This document shows, piece by piece, positions 7,399 to 16,207 of a stretch of 38,220 nucleotides of DNA; the first letter of the stretch is position 1, and each line of letters begins with the position of its first letter. The notes beneath the pieces are model-generated. The model saw only the letters and a program-made list of their open reading frames with translations, ran no database searches and was not told where the DNA came from. This stretch comes from Verrucomicrobiaceae bacterium (GTDB lineage Bacteria; Verrucomicrobiota; Verrucomicrobiia; Verrucomicrobiales; Verrucomicrobiaceae), in contig JAEUHJ010000186.1 in NCBI GenBank assembly GCA_016795375.1, forward strand, positions 1 to 38,220, given 5' to 3'. The translations under genes were made by a program, and so were the position numbers.

Positions 7399-9950
7399 AA
7401 AAATCCCTCGCCAGCTCCAGAAGCCATCTTTCCATCCCCGCGCCCGACGCCAGCATCACCACGCTGCCGAACGGACTCGAAGTCATCATCCGCGAGGATC
7501 ACGCGCATCCGCTCGTCAGCGTGCAGGTGTGGATCAAGGCGGGCAGCCTGCACGAGGAGCAGCACACCGGCGCGGGCATCGCGCATTGCGTGGAGCACAT
7601 GCTTTTCAAAGGCACGGAAAAACGTGATGCGGCGCAAATCTCGCAAGGCATTCAGGCGCTCGGCGGCTATGTGAACGCCTACACGTCCTTCAACCGCACC
7701 GTGTACTGGATCGACGGCCTCTCGGAAAACACGGAAGGCTACCTCGACATCCTCGCCGACATGGTGCGTCACTCGAAACTCGACGCGGACGAGCTCGCCC
7801 GCGAGATGGACGTGATCCGCCGCGAGATGGCCATGGGCAACGATGATCCCGGCGACGTGATGCAGCACATCGTCCAGGCCACCGCCTTCCGCCAGCATCC
7901 GCTGCGCCACCCCATCATCGGCCATCGCGAAGTCTTTGATCAAATCACCCGCGCGGATGTCCACGGCTTCGTTCAGCGGCATTATGTGCCGAACAACGCC
8001 TTCATCGTCATCGCCGGCGCGGTGGACACAAAGGCGGCGTTGGAGTCCGTCACGCGCTTGCTCGGAGACTGGCAGCGCCGCGCGTTCGAGCCCGTGCTGC
8101 TCCCGGACGAGCCGCGCCAGCCCGGCACACGTCATGCCGCGAAAAATTTCGCCACCGACCTCACCCGCGTCGCGCTCAGTTGGCAGGTTCCGGGCGAAAG
8201 CCATCCCGACAAGCCAGCGCTCGATGTCCTGGCCTTCCTGCTCGGCTCCGGCCGCAGCTCACGCCTTTATCAGGAGCTGCGGGAGAAGCGGGCGCTCGCG
8301 CACTGGGTGTACGCCGGCGCGTGGTGCGCGGCGGAGTGCGGCCTGTTCAGCGTCGAGGCCGAATGCAACCCCGCCGACGCCGCGAAGCTGCGCGAAGGCA
8401 TGCACGAGGTCATCGGACGCATGCGCACATCCGGCCCCGGCCGTGCCGAGCTCGAAAAAGCCGTGCGTGCCACGGTCAGCGCGCAAATGCGCACGCTCAG
8501 CAGCGTGAAAGGCCAGGCCGGCTCCATCGGCAGCGGCTGGCTGCTCACCGGCACGCTGGATTACCCCGGCCAGTTCCTCGCCGCAGTCAGCGCCCTCACA
8601 CCGGAGGCCGTGCGCGATGCCGCGCGTCGTCATCTCCTGCCGGAATGCGTCAGCACCGTCCTCGTCGGCCCTGATGTCGAAGGCACAAAGGCCGCATCCA
8701 CCGGAGGTGACAGCGCCCGCGCCGCGATCCAGCCCTTCAAGCTCAAAAACGGCCTCACGCTGCTCGTTGGCGAAAATCCGCGCCTCCCGCTCGTCAGTCT
8801 GCGCGCGAACTTCCTCGCCGGTGTGCCCGCCGAGACCGACCTCAGCGCCGGCGTCACGCAGATCGCGGCGCAGATGATGCTCAAAGGCACGAAGAAGCGC
8901 GACGCCGCGCGCATCGCCTCCGAGCTGGAAAACCTCGGCGGACATCTCTCCTGCACGGCGGACGCGCATCGCTTCATCCTGGGCGCGGACGTTTTGCGTG
9001 GCGATGAAGCAGGCGCGCTCGACCTCCTCGCCGATCTCATCCTCAACCCGTCATTGCCACAACCGGGCCTCGCCGACGTGAAGAAACGCCAGATCGCGAA
9101 CATCATCGAGGAAAAAGAAGATCCTCTCACCGTCGCCATGCGCAAAGCCCGCCGCGAAATCTTCGCCGGGCAGCCCTTCCACCGCACCGCGCTTGGAAAT
9201 GAGCAAACCGTCGCGAATTTGAAGCTCTCCGACTGCCGCGACATGATCCGCGCCAGCCTCGCCACGCACAACGGCGTCATCTCCGTGTTCGGCGACGTGA
9301 AAGCCGCCGAAATCAAAAAGCAGGTCGAGAAAGCCTTCCTCAAGCTGCCCAAAGGCCCGCGTCACTCCACGCACAGCCGCACCTGGCATGCCAGCGCGAA
9401 GCCCGGCGCCTGGACGGAACGGCTCGACAAGGAGCAGGCCGTCATCGTCGTCGGCTTTCGCACCGTCGGTCTCGAAGATCCGGACGTGCATGCGCTCAGC
9501 CTCATCGACGAGGCGTGCAGCGACATGGGCAGCCGTCTGTTCAACCGCATCCGCGAGGAACTCGGCCTGGCCTACCACGTCGGCGCGCAAAATTTCGCGG
9601 CGATGGGCGCCGGAGCCTTCTACTTCTACGTCGGCACCGATCCGAAGAAGGCGAAGCTGGCCGAGAAGGAACTCATGGCGCAGATCGACGACCTCGCCGC
9701 CAGCGGCCTCCATGCTGGCGAAATCGATCGCGCGCGCGTCACCTGGCGCAGTTCATGGCTGCGCGCCCAGCAGGGCAATCCCGGCATGGCGGACACGCTC
9801 GCCTGGAACGAGATCAACGGCCTCGGCTGGGACCATTTCCAAAAGCTCCCCGCCATCATGGCCGACGTCACCACGAAGGACATCCAGCGCGTCGCCGCCA
9901 GATACTTCGGCGCGAAGAAGGCGTTCATCGTGCGTGTTTTGCCTGGGTGA
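7395..9950 (+). CDS. M16-family zinc peptidase, fused active and inactive halves
   Basis: 851 aa. Two M16 units lie in tandem. The first (about 20-430) carries the inverted zinc motif H-C-V-E-H at residues 64-68 with a downstream Glu near 144, so it should be catalytic. The second (about 435-851) begins F-K-L-K-N-G-L-T-L-L-V-G and keeps the fold pattern, but at the matching place reads T-Q-I-A-A-Q, so the zinc ligands are absent. In this family the dead half completes the peptide-holding chamber. The substrate is unknown. No clear signal peptide is seen, although the N-terminus has basic then Ser/Pro-rich residues. The ATG overlaps the preceding gene by 4 bp. Confidence 0.92.
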   Translation: MKKSLASSRSHLSIPAPDASITTLPNGLEVIIREDHAHPLVSVQVWIKAGSLHEEQHTGAGIAHCVEHMLFKGTEKRDAAQISQGIQALGGYVNAYTSFNRTVYWIDGLSENTEGYLDILADMVRHSKLDADELAREMDVIRREMAMGNDDPGDVMQHIVQATAFRQHPLRHPIIGHREVFDQITRADVHGFVQRHYVPNNAFIVIAGAVDTKAALESVTRLLGDWQRRAFEPVLLPDEPRQPGTRHAAKNFATDLTRVALSWQVPGESHPDKPALDVLAFLLGSGRSSRLYQELREKRALAHWVYAGAWCAAECGLFSVEAECNPADAAKLREGMHEVIGRMRTSGPGRAELEKAVRATVSAQMRTLSSVKGQAGSIGSGWLLTGTLDYPGQFLAAVSALTPEAVRDAARRHLLPECVSTVLVGPDVEGTKAASTGGDSARAAIQPFKLKNGLTLLVGENPRLPLVSLRANFLAGVPAETDLSAGVTQIAAQMMLKGTKKRDAARIASELENLGGHLSCTADAHRFILGADVLRGDEAGALDLLADLILNPSLPQPGLADVKKRQIANIIEEKEDPLTVAMRKARREIFAGQPFHRTALGNEQTVANLKLSDCRDMIRASLATHNGVISVFGDVKAAEIKKQVEKAFLKLPKGPRHSTHSRTWHASAKPGAWTERLDKEQAVIVVGFRTVGLEDPDVHALSLIDEACSDMGSRLFNRIREELGLAYHVGAQNFAAMGAGAFYFYVGTDPKKAKLAEKELMAQIDDLAASGLHAGEIDRARVTWRSSWLRAQQGNPGMADTLAWNEINGLGWDHFQKLPAIMADVTTKDIQRVAARYFGAKKAFIVRVLPG

Positions 9951-10068
9951 GGACAGCATCCGCATGTTTGTTCTTCACTGTTGGCCCGAAAACTGAAATT
10001 CGTCATCGGACTTGGCCCGGCTGCTGCTCAACCAGGAACTCGGTTGGGGCGCGCGCTGCGCTGACATA

Positions 10069-10238
10069 TTTCCCGGGCCCGCCCGGGGAAACACACACCG
10101 ATCTGGAGAGTCGCTTCATGGTTGGAGCCCTCCGGTCACCCGAAGGCCCGGAGGGATTTTGGTTGAGTTCCTCCGGGCCAAGTTGTCTCCAGACGGCACG
10201 CGGAACAAAACGATGTGTGACTCGTGACCCGGAGGGGC
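10069..10238. promoter_or_regulatory. Structured intergenic region with nested inverted repeats
   Basis: The 357-bp gap between the M16 protease and the cyclophilin has no convincing gene. It holds a hairpin TTTCCCGGGC/GCCCGGGGAAA (10069-10091). Then comes an outer stem CCCTCCGGTCAC (10128-10139) pairing with GTGACCCGGAGGG (10224-10236, one bulge), enclosing a perfect 10-bp inner stem GGCCCGGAGG/CCTCCGGGCC (10145-10154 with 10170-10179, 15-nt loop). The CCTCC/GGAGG blocks could also pair in other combinations. It may be a structured 5' leader of the cyclophilin mRNA, a small RNA or a palindromic mobile element. Confidence 0.5.
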
Positions 10239-10307
10239 CTCTGATCATATTGACGATTGCAAATCAATGCCTTCGTGGCTCATTCGCCGCCCTCAACCCA
10301 ACCAACC

Positions 10308-10895
10308 ATGAAATCAATCGCCCCGACTCTGGCCGCCTTCGCCCTCACGTTCGCTGGTCTGACCGGAACAACCCCCGCCCAAACCGTGAGTGACGCCAAA
10401 CCCGTGAAAGTCGTGATGGAGACCAGCAAGGGAACCATCGAAATCGAGCTCGACGCCGCCAAGGCGCCGCTCTCCGCCGCCAACTTCGTCAAGTATGCGA
10501 AGAAGGGCTTTTACGACGGCGTGATCTTCCACCGCGTGATCCCTGACTTCATGATCCAGGGCGGCGGCTTCACCCCCGACATGCAGCAGAAGGAAACCGA
10601 CGGCAACATCCAGAACGAGGCCAAGAACGGCCTCAAAAACGTCCGTGGCACCCTCGCCATGGCACGCACGCCGAATCCGCACAGCGCCAGCTCGCAGTTC
10701 TTCATCAACCTCAAGGACAACAGCTTCCTCGATTATCCGGGTCAGGACGGCTGGGGTTATTGCGTGTTCGGCAAGGTCACCAAGGGCATGGAAGTCGTCG
10801 ATGCCATCGCCGGAGTCGCCACCGGCCGCAAAGGGCCGCACGGCGACGTGCCGCTGGAGCCTGTCACGATCAAAAGCGCGAAAGTCGCGGAATAA
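10308..10895 (+). CDS. Exported cyclophilin-type peptidyl-prolyl cis-trans isomerase
   Basis: 195 aa. The start at 10308 gives a Sec signal peptide (MKSIAPTLAAFALTFAGLTG, then P-A-Q-T); the frame is open upstream to an ATG at 10257 that would spoil it. The cyclophilin core is complete: F-Y-D-G-V-I-F-H-R-V-I-P-D-F-M-I-Q-G-G at about residues 70-90 with the catalytic Arg, then R-G-T-L-A-M-A-R and S-A-S-S-Q-F-F-I, and G-Y-C-V-F-G-K-V. It catalyses proline isomerisation during folding of exported proteins in the periplasm. It is followed by a strong terminator and a convergent gene. Confidence 0.95.
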   Translation: MKSIAPTLAAFALTFAGLTGTTPAQTVSDAKPVKVVMETSKGTIEIELDAAKAPLSAANFVKYAKKGFYDGVIFHRVIPDFMIQGGGFTPDMQQKETDGNIQNEAKNGLKNVRGTLAMARTPNPHSASSQFFINLKDNSFLDYPGQDGWGYCVFGKVTKGMEVVDAIAGVATGRKGPHGDVPLEPVTIKSAKVAE

Positions 10896-10922
10896 CGCCC
10901 GCCCTCGTTTCGATTCAAAACG

Positions 10923-10957
10923 AAAAATGCCAGCCGGAGCATCCGGCTGGCATTTTT
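10923..10957. terminator. Bidirectional Rho-independent terminator
   Basis: A 15-bp perfect stem AAAAATGCCAGCCGG/CCGGCTGGCATTTTT with a 5-nt loop, flanked by A-run and T-run, serves the cyclophilin gene on plus and the convergent PIG-L gene on minus. Confidence 0.9.
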
Positions 10958-10962
10958 TGTGG

Positions 10963-10981
10963 GCCAGGCTGCCAGCCTGGC
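10963..10981. repeat. Single REP-like hairpin
   Basis: GCCAGGCT GCC AGCCTGGC is a perfect 8-bp stem next to the terminator, between convergent genes. It may be one half of the palindromic element family seen elsewhere in the window or a second terminator stem without T-run. Confidence 0.4.
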
Positions 10982-10991
10982 ATCGCCAGAC

Positions 10992-11858
10992 TCACATGAA
11001 TTTCTTCACACGATCGCGCACGTCATCCTGGAGACGCCGCGCGTAGTTCACGGCGTACTCGACAGGACAGAGGCTGTCGTCCTTCGTCAGCGGCGTCAGA
11101 TCCATCGCGAAGGTGAGCAGGTCGGTCTTGTCCGTGGTGTGGGAGTCAAAGTAGGTGGCGTTCGCGTGGCGCAGCCCCTCCTCCGCCAGGTCATAACGCT
11201 TCCCGCCGCTGATCTGGGAGTCGAACACGCCCAGCAGCGGGCGCAGCAGGTGCGGATACTTGTCCACCCAGAGCATCACCTTGTCCTCGCTGAGCAGCCA
11301 GTCCAGCTTGCGCCAGACCTCGCAGCCATAGACCGTCTGCGGGCGCGCCTCCTGCGGCAGTTCCCGGATGGCCTCCAGGCAGCGCAGGAACGTGGCCACA
11401 TGCGTGTCGTGGCGATCGCACGGATTGTGAAGGTACAGGATCTTCGGCCGCGAGTTTTCGAGGATGAATTTCAAATCCGCCACGGCAGGCGCGTGTTTCG
11501 GCCTCTTGATGTCATCACTCGGATAACCGAGCTGCGCCATGATGCTGTACTCGCCCACATAGGCCGCCTTGCGCTGCTCGATGAGGCGCACCTTCTGCAT
11601 CTCGTCGTCGGTGTAGCTCGCATACGGCCCCTTGCGCGGGCTGCCCGCCCCGTCCGTCACCACCACCCCGCCGAACCACTGGTCCTTGCTGTGGAAGCAT
11701 TCCGTGATGCCGTGATACGCGGCGATTTCGAGGTCGTCCTGATGCGAGACGATGCCCAGGTGCGTCACGCGGCGCAGCGCGGCGTCAGGGTCGGTCTGGT
11801 CGGGGATGTAAAGATCGTGTTTGGGGTGGTTGAAATGCACGGCAGCCCGATCATGCAC
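10992..11858 (-). CDS. PIG-L/LmbE-family deacetylase
   Basis: 288 aa with the reading starting at a GTG (11856-11858); a second GTG lies six codons further in (11838-11840), so the start is uncertain. The family zinc motif appears as H-Q-D-D-L-E at residues 39-44 (canonical P-H-P-D-D/A-H-P-D-D-x-E) and H-D-T-H at 150-153 completes the site. PIG-L enzymes remove acetyl groups from GlcNAc-containing lipids or small thiols; the substrate here is unknown. No signal peptide is visible. It is transcribed towards the cyclophilin gene and diverges from yqeY, with about 110 bp between starts. Confidence 0.85.
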   Translation of the reverse strand: MHDRAAVHFNHPKHDLYIPDQTDPDAALRRVTHLGIVSHQDDLEIAAYHGITECFHSKDQWFGGVVVTDGAGSPRKGPYASYTDDEMQKVRLIEQRKAAYVGEYSIMAQLGYPSDDIKRPKHAPAVADLKFILENSRPKILYLHNPCDRHDTHVATFLRCLEAIRELPQEARPQTVYGCEVWRKLDWLLSEDKVMLWVDKYPHLLRPLLGVFDSQISGGKRYDLAEEGLRHANATYFDSHTTDKTDLLTFAMDLTPLTKDDSLCPVEYAVNYARRLQDDVRDRVKKFM

Positions 11859-11967
11859 GGGCGGCGATGCGGCGCAAAGGACATTCCACCCGGCTTTCCC
11901 TATCAGTGGACAAAGCCAGCCGCCACGCCATGATCGCGGCCCGGTTCACAACCCGGACGATTTCCCC

Positions 11968-12420
11968 ATGAGCTTTGTCGCCCAAATTTCCGAAGACCTC
12001 AAAAACGCCATGCGCGCCAAGGACACCGTGGCGCTCAATGTCATCCGCAACCTCAAATCCGCCCTCAAATACGCCGCCATCGAGAAACTCGACGCGGATG
12101 GCGAGCTGGGCGACACCGACGCCCTGGCCGTGGTGCGCAAGGAGATCAAAAAACTCCAGGATTCCGTCGATGGCGCTGAAAAGGCCGGCAGGCCGGAGGC
12201 TGTGGCCGCCGCAAAGGCCGAGATCGCCGTCCTGGAAAAATACCTGCCCGCCGCGATGAGCGCAGAGGAGCTGGGCAAACTCGTCGAGGCCGTCATCGCC
12301 GAGCTCGGTGCCACGTCAAAGAAAGACATGGGTGGCGTGATGAAGGCGTTGCAGGAACGCGTCGCCGGACGCGCTGACAGCAAATCCATCTCCACCGAGG
12401 TCGCGAAACGGCTCGCGTAA
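11968..12420 (+). CDS. yqeY: GatB/YqeY-domain protein
   Basis: 150 aa, the usual size. ATG at 11968 is selected; the open frame extends upstream but reads as non-coding. The helical N-terminal part shows D-L-K-N-A-M-R-A-K-D-x-x-x-L-x-V-I-R-N-L-K-S-A, and the later part E-I-A-V-L-E-K-Y-L-P-A and G-V-M-K-A-L-Q-E-R-V-A-G-R-A-D, both typical for YqeY. The family resembles the tRNA-binding tail of GatB and is thought to act on tRNA or amidotransferase function; the role is not settled. It precedes ispD by 17 bp. Confidence 0.93.
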   Translation: MSFVAQISEDLKNAMRAKDTVALNVIRNLKSALKYAAIEKLDADGELGDTDALAVVRKEIKKLQDSVDGAEKAGRPEAVAAAKAEIAVLEKYLPAAMSAEELGKLVEAVIAELGATSKKDMGGVMKALQERVAGRADSKSISTEVAKRLA

Positions 12421-12437
12421 TTGTCCCAACGGTCTTC

Positions 12438-13103
12438 ATGACTTCCGCCATCATCGTAGCCGCCGGCAGCAGCAAGCGCATGGGCTTCAACAAGCTCCTC
12501 GCCCCGCTCGCAGGCGAGCCCGTGCTGCGACGTGCGCTCGGCGCCTTTCAAAGCTGCGTCGGCATCGACGAGATCATCGTCGTCACCAGCGAGGCGCTGC
12601 GCATGGAGATCGGCGCGTGGAAGGCGGACGGGCTCGACAAAATCATCAAGGTCATCCCCGGCGGCGCGGAACGCCATCTCTCCGTGCATGCGGGCCTCCT
12701 GGCCTTGAACCCGGCCTGCGACATCGTCGCCGTGCATGACGGCGCGCGCCCGTTGATCTCCGTGAGCCAGATCACGCGCTGCATCGAGGCCGCGAAAACG
12801 CAAAATGCCGTCGCCTGCGCCCGCCCGATGGCGGAGACGCTCAAACGCTGCGGCCCCGACGGCCGCATCACCGAATCCATCGACCGCGCCAACGCCTGGA
12901 TCATGGAGACGCCGCAGGTTTTCCGGCGCGACCTGCTCCTGCGCGCCTACGCGGCCGTGATTCGCGACGGCGCGCATGTCACGGACGAAGTCTCCGCCGT
13001 GCAGCACCTCGGCGAGCCTGTGTTTGCCGTCGAAAACGCCGAGCCCAACCCCAAGATCACGTTCCCGGCGGACATCGCGCTGGCGCGGCGATTTGTGGAC
13101 TGA
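12438..13103 (+). CDS. ispD: 2-C-methyl-D-erythritol 4-phosphate cytidylyltransferase
   Basis: 221 aa. The N-terminal nucleotide-binding signature is A-I-I-V-A-A-G-S-S-K-R-M-G-F-N-K at residues 4-19, with the basic residues that hold CTP. It is followed by V-H-D-G-A-R-P (about 97-103) and T-P-Q-V-F (about 158-162), both diagnostic for IspD, and T-D-E-V-S-A. It converts MEP and CTP into CDP-methylerythritol in the non-mevalonate isoprenoid pathway in the cytoplasm. It lies 7 bp before the MFS-acyltransferase gene. Confidence 0.95.
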   Translation: MTSAIIVAAGSSKRMGFNKLLAPLAGEPVLRRALGAFQSCVGIDEIIVVTSEALRMEIGAWKADGLDKIIKVIPGGAERHLSVHAGLLALNPACDIVAVHDGARPLISVSQITRCIEAAKTQNAVACARPMAETLKRCGPDGRITESIDRANAWIMETPQVFRRDLLLRAYAAVIRDGAHVTDEVSAVQHLGEPVFAVENAEPNPKITFPADIALARRFVD

Positions 13104-13110
13104 ACGACGC

Positions 13111-15582
13111 ATGTCCGAGCCCGCCGACCTCGATCAATCCCCTTCCCTGCCACGCAGGAACTGGGTTTCCATCGTGCTCGTGCTCGTCGTGCAGGCGCTG
13201 AACATGTTCAGCGACAACTTCGTCAAGATGCTGCTCATCGCACTGTCGATCGTCATGGTCAGGGACTCGTGGGTGGGCCGCCACATGGAGCTGTGGCTCG
13301 GCGCCATCTTCTCGCTGCCCTACATGCTCATGGCGCCGCTGGCGGGCTACTGGTCAGACCGTTTCTCGAAGCGCCGCGTCATCATCTGGATGCAGGTCGT
13401 GCAGATCCTCTGCTTCGTATGGCTCGCGCTCGCCTTGTGGATGCGGCGTGTGCCGGGATCGCTCGAGCTTTCACTCGCCGGTTTCTTCGTCCTCGCCGTG
13501 CAGGCCGCCGTGCTCAGCCCCGCGAAGATGGGTGTGATGAAGGAGCTCGCCGGCTCGCGCCGCCTGGGATTCGTCTCCGGCTGGCTGCAGGTCACCATGC
13601 TCGCCGGCATCCTCGGCGGCATGTGGGCCGGCGGCATGTGGTATGGAGCGGAGTATGAAAAAACGGGTGACGCATGGATGTCCGCGCTATGGCCCCTGAT
13701 CATCATCAGCATCTTCGGCGTGGGCGAGTTGATTGCCGCGCTTTGCATCCAGAACACGCCATCACACCCCGAGGTCCGCTGGCGCAAAGGCATGGCGCTG
13801 GAGCATTTCGAGAGTCTCAAAATTGTCTTCCGCCGCCGCTCCGTCCGCCTCGCAGCGCTCGGTGTCACCTACTTCTGGTTCATCTCGAACGCGCTCAGCT
13901 TCATCCTCGTCACGCTCACCAAGGAGCTGCATCCCGACACCGGTGGCGGTGCCGGGCCGATGGAGCTCGCGAAAGTCGCCGGCATCCTCGGCATCGGCGT
14001 CATCAGCGGCAGCTTCCTCGCTTCGCACGTCAGCAAAAACCGCATCGAACTCGGCATGATCCCCGTCGGCGGCTTCGGCCTCGTCGTCGGCCTGCTCTGG
14101 TCCGGCCTCGCTCCGCTCGGCAGCAGTTGGATGTATGCCGGCATCATTTTCACCGGCGCGGCGGGCGGCTGCTTCATGGTGCCGCTCTACGCCTTCGCCC
14201 AGGACAAGGCGGAGAAGCAGGAGAAGGCGCGCGTCCATGCCGGCATGAACCTCATGGACTGCCTCGGCACACTCGTTGCGGTAGGTATCGTCGCCTTGAT
14301 GAAGTATCTGGAGTTCAGCGCCTCCACGCAGTTCATGCTGCTGGCCATCCCCACCTTCGGGGCCGCCATCTACACCATGCGTCTGCTGCCGCAGGATCTC
14401 GTGCGCTTCCTCACACTGGCGGCGGTGCGCGTGATCTACAAAATCCGCCCTCTCCATGAGGAGCGCATTCCACGGGAGGGCGGCGTGCTGCTGCTCTCCA
14501 ATCACGTCAGCTATGTGGATGCTCTCGTCCTCGCCGCCGCATGCCGCAGGCCGGTGCGCTTCGTCATGTGGGACGTGCTCTACAACGTCTGGTGGATGAA
14601 CGGCTTCCTGCGCCTCGTCGGCACCGTGCCGATCTCCCCCACCCGTGCGAAGGATGCCATCCGCTCCGTCGCCACCGCGTTGAAAGACGGCGAAATCGTC
14701 TGCCTTTTCCCCGAAGGCCAGATCACCCGCCACGGCATGCTCAACACCCTGCACAAGGGCTTCGAGCTCATGGCCCGGCAAAGCGCCGCGCAGGTCGTGC
14801 CTGTGCATCTCGACGGCCTCTACGGCAGCATCTTCTCCTTCCAGGGCGGGCGCTTCTTCACCAAGCTGCCGCGCCGCCTGCGCTACCCAGTCAGCGTGCG
14901 GTTCGGTGCGCCTCTCTCCGCGCACGACGCCTCCGCTGATGTCGTGCGGGATGCCATCCTCCACCTGGGCAGCGAAGCCTTGCTCGCCCGCAGGACATGG
15001 AGTGACGCCCATGATGACCTTCCCGCCTTCGCCAACGCACTGCGCCTCAGCGAGATCGAGTGGCACCGCCCCGGTGATGTGTTCCTCAGTCTTGAGCCTG
15101 CCGAAAGCATCGTCACGCGCACAGTGAAAGCCCTCACACAGTTGATCCCCGGCTCCAAGTTCATCGACCACGCCGGCGATGCCCCCGCCACGCACATCGT
15201 CGCCTTCGGCACACGTCACAGCCTCTCCAAGCTCACCGGCCATGAGCGCCTCGCCTTCTGCCTCGACAGCGATCTCGCGCCATTGGTCGAAAACAATGCA
15301 CTGCGCGGTTACATCGATCCCGTTACCGGCATTCTCGTCAGCACTGAAGTTCCCGACCCTCTGCTACCCGCGAACGAGCAAGGCGGGCAGCATGGCCGCA
15401 TGGCGGGCTCCCTCGGACGTCTGCTGCCCGGCTTCAGCCTCGAATCCACTGCCACCGGCGTGCGCATCAGTGGCTTGTTCCCGGAAAGCGACTCCGTGGT
15501 CGAGATCGCGGGTGTGAAACATGACGAGCAGGGGTTTTTGGTTCCCGCACTGACGAATGCGCTTGATACCATGAGCTTTTGA
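13111..15582 (+). CDS. MFS transporter-acyltransferase fusion (LplT/Aas-like) with unusual C-terminal tail
   Basis: 823 aa from ATG 13111. Residues about 17-430 form a 12-helix MFS domain resembling the lysophospholipid flippase LplT (helix 1 contains Q-A-L-N-M-F-S-D-N-F-V-K-M). A PlsC-type acyltransferase follows with N-H-V-S-Y-V-D (H465-x4-D470) and F-P-E-G (533-536). Known relatives fuse LplT, acyltransferase and an acyl-ACP synthetase of about 500 aa. Here only about 190 residues remain after the acyltransferase, with no recognisable AMP-binding motif, so this part looks like a shrunken or replaced ligase domain. The likely role is uptake and re-acylation of lysophospholipids at the inner membrane. 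Confidence 0.88.
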   Translation: MSEPADLDQSPSLPRRNWVSIVLVLVVQALNMFSDNFVKMLLIALSIVMVRDSWVGRHMELWLGAIFSLPYMLMAPLAGYWSDRFSKRRVIIWMQVVQILCFVWLALALWMRRVPGSLELSLAGFFVLAVQAAVLSPAKMGVMKELAGSRRLGFVSGWLQVTMLAGILGGMWAGGMWYGAEYEKTGDAWMSALWPLIIISIFGVGELIAALCIQNTPSHPEVRWRKGMALEHFESLKIVFRRRSVRLAALGVTYFWFISNALSFILVTLTKELHPDTGGGAGPMELAKVAGILGIGVISGSFLASHVSKNRIELGMIPVGGFGLVVGLLWSGLAPLGSSWMYAGIIFTGAAGGCFMVPLYAFAQDKAEKQEKARVHAGMNLMDCLGTLVAVGIVALMKYLEFSASTQFMLLAIPTFGAAIYTMRLLPQDLVRFLTLAAVRVIYKIRPLHEERIPREGGVLLLSNHVSYVDALVLAAACRRPVRFVMWDVLYNVWWMNGFLRLVGTVPISPTRAKDAIRSVATALKDGEIVCLFPEGQITRHGMLNTLHKGFELMARQSAAQVVPVHLDGLYGSIFSFQGGRFFTKLPRRLRYPVSVRFGAPLSAHDASADVVRDAILHLGSEALLARRTWSDAHDDLPAFANALRLSEIEWHRPGDVFLSLEPAESIVTRTVKALTQLIPGSKFIDHAGDAPATHIVAFGTRHSLSKLTGHERLAFCLDSDLAPLVENNALRGYIDPVTGILVSTEVPDPLLPANEQGGQHGRMAGSLGRLLPGFSLESTATGVRISGLFPESDSVVEIAGVKHDEQGFLVPALTNALDTMSF

Positions 15583-15596
15583 AAGAGCTGCCACCG

Positions 15597-15784
15597 TCAT
15601 CTTGCCGCCGCGTGAGCAGCACTCCTTCGCTTCGCAGGCTTCTTCTCCCGCGTGGGGGCCAGGGAGGTCTCGGGTGAGGGTGATCTCCTCCGGCGTGAGG
15701 TCAAAGAGGCGATGGACGATCTGATCAATCTCCGCCTCATGCACGGCCTGCGTGGCGTCATTACCCTTTTGCACGGCGGCGGCA
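15597..15784 (-). pseudogene. Frameshifted relic of the 3' end of the large methylase gene
   Basis: On the minus strand this stretch reads Q-K-G-N-D-A-T-Q-A-V-H-E-A-E-I-D-Q-I-V-H-R-L-F-D-L-T-P-E-E-I-T-L in one frame, then after a shift near 15672 E-T-S-L-A-P-T-R-E-K-K-P-A-K-R-R in another. The intact methylase ends with nearly the same peptide. The DNA alignment to 16530-16680 shows about ten differences over some 120 positions and a one-base length change. Homology begins directly at the stop of the PIN toxin gene. It is a fragment from a diverged copy, not a working gene. Confidence 0.85.
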
Positions 15785-16201
15785 TCAAATGGCGGGAAAT
15801 CGCTGCAGGAAGTCCTGGGGTGTGATGGCGGGCACCTGGCTCTTGGAAAAGTCAGTTATGTTGCGGGTCACGATCATGTCAGCGGCGCAGGACTCGGCGC
15901 ACGCTGCCTGCAGGGCATCCTCGAAGTCTCCGAAGCCCATCGCCCGGGCGCTCCGTGCATTCGCATCCACAGCATCAGCCACTTGTGCCCAGGACAGAAT
16001 TTTGTCCACCTCCACCAGCGCATCAGCTTCGCTGCGCCCGCGTTTCAGCAGGTAGTATGCCGTCGCCAGGCCGTGCCATGCGATGAACATCGGGTCACCA
16101 GCCGCCTCGCAGCGCAGAATCACGGCCTCACTGTCCGCGACCAGGCCAGGTCGGTTCAGCAGCACATCCAGCACGATGTGGGTGTCGAGAAAGACTCGCA
16201 T
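15785..16201 (-). CDS. vapC: PIN-domain toxin (VapC-like)
   Basis: 138 aa. The start M-R-V-F-L-D-T-H-I-V-L-D-V-L-L-N-R is a classic PIN opening with Asp6. A second acidic cluster occurs in G-D-F-E-D-A-L-Q (about residues 91-98), and the last in A-D-M-I-V-T-R-N-I-T-D-F (about 107-118), the T-R-N-x-x-D-F signature of these ribonucleases. VapC toxins cleave RNA, often tRNA or rRNA, when not held by the partner. It follows the antitoxin gene by 6 bp in the same operon. Its stop codon abuts the relic of the methylase C-terminus. Confidence 0.88.
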   Translation of the reverse strand: MRVFLDTHIVLDVLLNRPGLVADSEAVILRCEAAGDPMFIAWHGLATAYYLLKRGRSEADALVEVDKILSWAQVADAVDANARSARAMGFGDFEDALQAACAESCAADMIVTRNITDFSKSQVPAITPQDFLQRFPAI

Positions 16202-16207
16202 CGCACA

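Noticed and set aside
10003..10248. Small ORFs on both strands in the gap before the cyclophilin gene
   Set aside because: Their composition follows the palindromes; no start signal or protein-like pattern is seen.
15364..15774. 136-codon minus frame behind the methylase relic
   Set aside because: Only its first part is relic sequence; the rest is antisense to the MFS-acyltransferase gene after a frameshift.
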